Origin: Apostichopus japonicus | Taxonomy: Eukaryota > Echinodermata > Holothuroidea > Aspidochirotida > Stichopodidae | Length of the DNA stretch: 64,000 bases | Direction: 5' to 3' | NCBI RefSeq assembly: GCF_037975245.1 | Contig: NC_092567.1 | Location: 9,988,714-10,052,713 of the forward strand | In this document: piece by piece, positions 59,180 to 64,000 of the stretch | How positions within the stretch are numbered: position 1 is the first letter of the stretch | Layout: each line of letters starts with the position of its first letter | The notes under the pieces: generated by a model | Told to the model about the DNA's origin: nothing | Databases searched by the model: none | The model's input: the letters and a program-made list of their open reading frames with translations, nothing else | Translations under genes and position numbers: made by a program

Positions 59180-62046
59180 GTAAGCGAGACATAGGCTATA
59201 TTCATGTTCCTGTTAATTAGTAACGGTAATTTTAGTAACAGACACAGAGGTATTAATTAATGTGAAACAAAGAAATAAGACAAACGAGCATTAAACTTTG
59301 TTTCTCATCACGGGGAAAGATTTATAATTGTCGTGTATCGAAAAGGGAATTCAGATAGGGCAGTTACAAGTCTATACCTCGTAATGATGATAGCACCGTT
59401 CTCAATGTCAAGTTTAGATGAGGTCTAAATAATCTTACTTCCGCACACACGGTCAAAGTAATGCTAAACTAAGAAACGGATAGACTTTAAAATAAGTTTA
59501 GTCCGGTGTTATGGTGTGTTACAAGCCTCACACAATATTGGAAAATAACTTTTCAGCTGTCAATCCCCTCTCGCCGGCAGATGCTTCATGATTATTTTTT
59601 TTCACTCTGCTGATGTGCATATCATAATTCGTTACCAATACCAAAAGTATAAAAGAAGATATTTACAATTTTCTTGTAGAACATCCTTTGTTCATTAATT
59701 TCTCCGTGAAAATTTTGTTCACAGTTTATTGACCGTGAAAGGAACTGATAAAAAAAAATTAACATTTTGAATGTTACTTTTATAGCGTAACAATTTTCTC
59801 TACACACAAAGGGCTAACTGTAGAAGTCTTTGCTCAAATCTACCATAAATCTCTACTCCGGTATTCTTTGATATATTAAAATCATTAGAATCATTCCCTG
59901 GGGTCGGGGAGGGGTTGGGGATGGTTTAGGATTGTATCCGTTAGGTAATAGCATCATGAATCATTGTGAAACGAGAGCATACACTGTGTCATAAAATCAC
60001 TAACTCGGAGCGAACTGTTGTCATATGACATGTAAGGAAACTAGTAGAAATGAACGGTTGATGTTTTAGTGACTGAGTGATGACGTCATACAGTAATCCA
60101 TTACAGAGTGGATTAAATGGAGGAGGGGTGCATCAAGTAAGTTCCAGTTCAGGTCCGTTTATATAAAAGACATGACAGCAACGGTGTAGGTAGCTAACGA
60201 CACTATAGTGATTAGGATGAATCTGCGTGCATGAGAGTCGACTCTCTTTCAACATAAACCTTAAAAAAAAAAAAAAAACATTTATTGAGCAATATACTTC
60301 CCAAATGTGTGTCAGTTCAAAGCCTACAGTAAGATTTCGAAACGGTTAACGCTGGTTGTTATCTCAATTACTTGATTATTTGTTAGCACAACCTAGTAGA
60401 GTTAATTTGTCTATACGGTCACCGTTGTTTTTAGTCTGCATTTATTTTTGCAATATGAAAGCCAATTTCTTTATATTTTACCAAACCTATCTAAAGTTAG
60501 TCAAAATGAGCTAGCAATGAATTACTGTCACGGATTCTTTTAAGAAAGCAGCTGACAACGGCGTGAAGACGGACAGAGAGCGTATATGAGTTTCAAATGT
60601 TCAGTGAATTACAATTTATTATACTTATTTTTTACACCGGTCTGAGTCCGCCCTCCCCCCCCCCCCTTTTTTCCTCCGTTCATCTGTAAAATGGTGTTAT
60701 TGGGACGGTTAATTAGACTGGTTATAAATCAGAACGATGTGTCGATGATTAAACTATAGTTTGGGAAATAAGGTAGCTAGCAAGAAAGACTATGTTTTCG
60801 CATTTAAGGCTTAAACTGTTAATATTCTTTCGCACTATAATATGCATTAATAATTAACACCTAAACTGTTCATATATGTAATTTATATCCTCCTGCAAGC
60901 AGGAACTCGAAAAAAGCCATCATTGGCTAATCAAAGCCGCAAGCTGACCGAAGTCAGTCTCTTAGATTCATATTTAACGTCCATTATTATGTATTGTCTG
61001 TAACTGGACGCATTCATTAATCTTCTATCCCGTTACATTTAAATAATGGTCAATTCAGGGAATTTCTGTATTAAAGGTACACCAGTAGTGACATGGCCTA
61101 CCCAACATTTCATTTAACTTTTAGACGAAAGGATCGGATTGGTTTCAAAGTTATACAGGAACAAGGGATGAGTCAATGTCCAATTTGATTTCTCTCCTAC
61201 ATTTGTGAATTCTTAAAAAAAAAATACATAATGAGAGCTGAGTGACCTGGATATGGTTCTGTAACGATTAAATGAATGTTTGAATAAATTGTCGAACTTT
61301 CATAACGATGAGAATGTTAAACTTTGCAATTAATTGAAAATGGTTACTCAGCTAGACGGGATCAGCTTATAAACAGGACGGAACATTTCCCTGCATCGCA
61401 CCAATGTGTGATAGTACATTGGGTTGCATTGATTGAGTCATCGTGATATCAAGGGGAAATTCCCTGAATAGGTCATTTGATGGTTACCGGCAGGGAAGAG
61501 GATGGGGTGTGGCGATAAGGGAACTGATTCTTGTACAGTAATCCTGTTTTACACATAAACCTTTTTTTTTGTAGATTGTGAAAGGATATTATCCTTGTGC
61601 TATGAGTCAATATGGGTTGACATATGCTATTCATTTTGTAATTTATATACTTATTTGGAATATTTCAAGCAAACAGAAGAACGTTTTTATAGAATTCAAT
61701 CTTCACAAATCCTTTCGAGCATGGAATCAGAGCGACCACTATAGGTGACCATGGTTTGATGGATTAAGCCTTCATGTGTATATCATGTTCAGTAACAAAA
61801 TATTCGCAAGACGTACTCTTTAGGAATACCTAAAATAATAACTGAAATAATAATAATGAACAGGACAACAATTGCCAAGACATTTGAAACATTCAAAGTT
61901 TTATGTTACATGACTCGATTTATCTGAAATAACACTTTTAACATGGATGCATATGATGATTTACAACATTTAACTATATACTGCATTGTCTTTGTTTCTG
62001 TGTTACCTTATACATATTCATTACTTATATTTTCCCTCTTGTTTAG
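59180..62046. other. Intron-like, nothing recognised
   Basis: Poly-A near 60,263 and a C run near 60,651. No transposon ends or domains. Confidence 0.4.
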
Positions 62047-62111
62047 GGATTCGATGAGAAGAGTTACCAGTTGAGCTTGGCGTACTTCAACCAGGCAATG
62101 TCCAACTAACT
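62047..62111 (+). CDS. Candidate alternative terminal exon
   Basis: After TTCCCTCTTGTTTAG the frame reads GFDEKSYQLSLAYFNQAMSN, with TAA at 62,107-62,109. A donor (ACT|GTAAGT) two bases after the stop suggests an intron in the 3' UTR. Phase 0 entry matches the exon at 59,144. It is an alternative C-terminus to exon G, or the end of a neighbouring gene. Confidence 0.48.
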
Positions 62112-64000
62112 GTAAGTCAATACAGCTATATACTCTCTACCTTAGTATTTAACATCGTATTTGTTTACAGTGATTGTCTACTATCTTTAGTTGTAAAATC
62201 TTAATATATTAAAAATAATCTCCTTCAATAACCATAATTTTTATTCCTATATCTGTGATTATCTATTTTATCTGGTCACTAATATCATTTGCTTCGACTA
62301 TAATTGGTTTTATTATATTTTTCCTTCACAAAGCAAATCCCTGATTAAATGTATGGAAATGATTGATAAGTTCCTTCCATTAACAGAAACATGGTTGGCT
62401 TGTGTCCCGTGTCGCGGTGTTTTGTTTAGCTGGTTGGTTAAATTCCTTGTTTGCTCATGGTACTGCTGGCTTTTTCTGGGGGAAGGGTTTGCTTAGGTAT
62501 CACTTCCCTATTATTCTACTACTAAGTATGTTGTTTGACCCATTATGTATGATATCACAATATAACCTAATATATATCATTTTATTTGTTTTTATATTAC
62601 AACTCAATACAAAAAGCATGTTCATCTGGCGTCGCCAATCATTAGCAGGAATGTGACGTCATTCACTCAATCCTCAAAACGATGGCAATAATTTCAGTGA
62701 GAAAGAATCTAATAAATAGATTAGGTTGTAAACCGTTAATACCTCCCAAATACTACAAACAGCGCCACATAGAGTATAATAGACATGCAACTAGTCTAGT
62801 ATGATGTGACGTCATCAAATGCCTATATTCTCAAGACAATGGAATGGTGACTTGGGGAAGACTGTAACTTTTACATTCATTGTGAATGGATCTTGTAGAG
62901 AGATTAGGTTGTACAATGATATTAATAATTCCATATACAATTAAGAAGTGAAGTTTGAAAAATAAATATTCAATATGCATTTTGACTTCGAGCAGAATGT
63001 CCATTAAAAAAGGGGGGGGGGGATTATTGTTTCTTAAACTTTTCTGGTTTGGTAAGATATTCACCTTTAAAATATGCTAAATGTCTGGAATACTCCTTTA
63101 ATGCTAAATTGCTGATGATGTCAGCCCCTTACTACAAGCCTAACTATTCATGTAAATAATGTGTTTTATACATTTCAATAACCCAAAAGAAATCAAATGT
63201 GGTCACTTCGTTCTTAAACTAGAACAAATTTAGATGATTTTCAATTACATTTGTCAATGTCGAATGTGTACTTCAATGTTAACATGTTATTTGAGGCTAT
63301 GAGGTCTTCTCATTCCATTGCGGTTTGTGTTGTATTTGATGGACTGACATAACTGTCTCCGTATTATATTATAAAGTTCAGTAACCTTTACTGATGAACT
63401 CAGCTGTTTAAAGTAACATGTCTCAAAAGTAAACAAAATGTTATAGTAAAAGCAGCCTAGACTGAAAGCCAGTGGTCCACAACATATCAACATTAATTTT
63501 GTGATTAAAGTCGTCCTTTAATTAATATGCTACATGTTCAACTACTTCATTGTGTACGCTAAAGTGTACAAATGTAATTTGTTAGGTTTTGTTAGTCACG
63601 TTGCTGTCGTTGGGAGACTAGAGTGGTCGGTGACGGGAAAATAAATGTTATCTTACAGTGTCCATTTCTGTACCTGATGTATATGTAACGTTTGTAATGA
63701 GTTCATTGTACACTATCTATCTCCTATTAAGAGACAGCGACCTCATATTCGCCACCAACTGAAGTAGTCTGGTGACGTCACTGATTACCAAGTTGAAGAA
63801 GCAATCAACAAATTGACTATTTTTGTCTCTTGAATTTAACTCGATGACATTTAAAACAAAACGATAGCAGAAAAGTGCATGTAAGAAAGAATGAGTAATT
63901 ATTAGAAACTCGTCCACTGTTAATTCAGATATATTACCCACCTAGCTTTAGGCGGATTTAACCACAGGTAGCGTACACAATTTGAATTTCATTGCTAGCG
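62112..64000. other. Downstream non-coding DNA
   Basis: A short G run near 63,013. Frames at 62,402-62,656 (+) and 62,831-63,064 (-) show no domain. Several AATAAA signals occur (for example near 62,962 and 63,641). Confidence 0.4.

Overview
The window looks like nuclear DNA from a marine invertebrate. Introns are long and A+T-rich with GT-AG borders. There is no bacterial-style operon structure, and non-autonomous transposons, minisatellites and poly-G/poly-C tracts are abundant. The main gene and the Ig-like and Kazal-like exons around it suggest an echinoderm, most likely a sea cucumber. That assignment rests on general familiarity with such sequences, not on a search.

One multi-exon gene on the + strand dominates the window (about 21.46 to 40.76 kb). 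I rebuilt 13 coding exons from splice signals, reading-frame phase and internal homology. They join into one open frame: a phase-1 transmembrane exon, two short basic/linker exons, a 1,484-nt NACHT NTPase exon, two copies of a homologous C-terminal repeat module split over exons with conserved phases, four small tail exons and a stop at 40,753-40,755. The predicted product is a single-pass membrane protein with a cytoplasmic STAND/NACHT ATPase, in effect an NLR fused behind a membrane anchor. From the anchor to the stop it is about 848 residues. Its extracellular part is not securely resolved. An open 1-1 phase exon with weak Ig-like character lies at 14.17 kb, and a clear but broken Ig-type exon lies at 20.67 kb, just before the anchor exon. 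Two more tail-like exons (59.14 and 62.05 kb) are phase-compatible with alternative splicing or belong to a neighbouring paralogue. Two short exons near 2.2-3.0 kb may be the 3' end of an upstream relative.

Layout. 1-14 kb: mostly A+T-rich non-coding DNA with an LTR-like block, small duplications and a GGTCA-type repeat. 13.88-14.05 kb: a tandem array with units that are multiples of three. 16.2-18 kb: a 12-bp minisatellite interrupted by a foldback element. 18-19.2 kb and 21.8-22.8 kb: GGTCA-rich repeats. 19.25-20.47 kb: a 73-bp satellite. 21.5-40.8 kb: the TM-NACHT gene, whose introns carry an antisense LINE relic, two antisense copies of a Kazal-like exon and hAT-like insertions with 8-bp target duplications. 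41-59 kb: transposon-rich DNA, including a Harbinger-like shell around a larger element with an SGNH-like broken gene, and a three-level nest of hAT-like insertions. 59-64 kb: two tail-like exons in otherwise featureless DNA.

Functional reading (inference): the gene probably belongs to an expanded innate-immune receptor family. Ligand-binding ectodomain exons would be exchanged through symmetric 1-1 phases, and the signalling half (anchor, NACHT, repeat module, tail) would be kept constant or varied at the tail.
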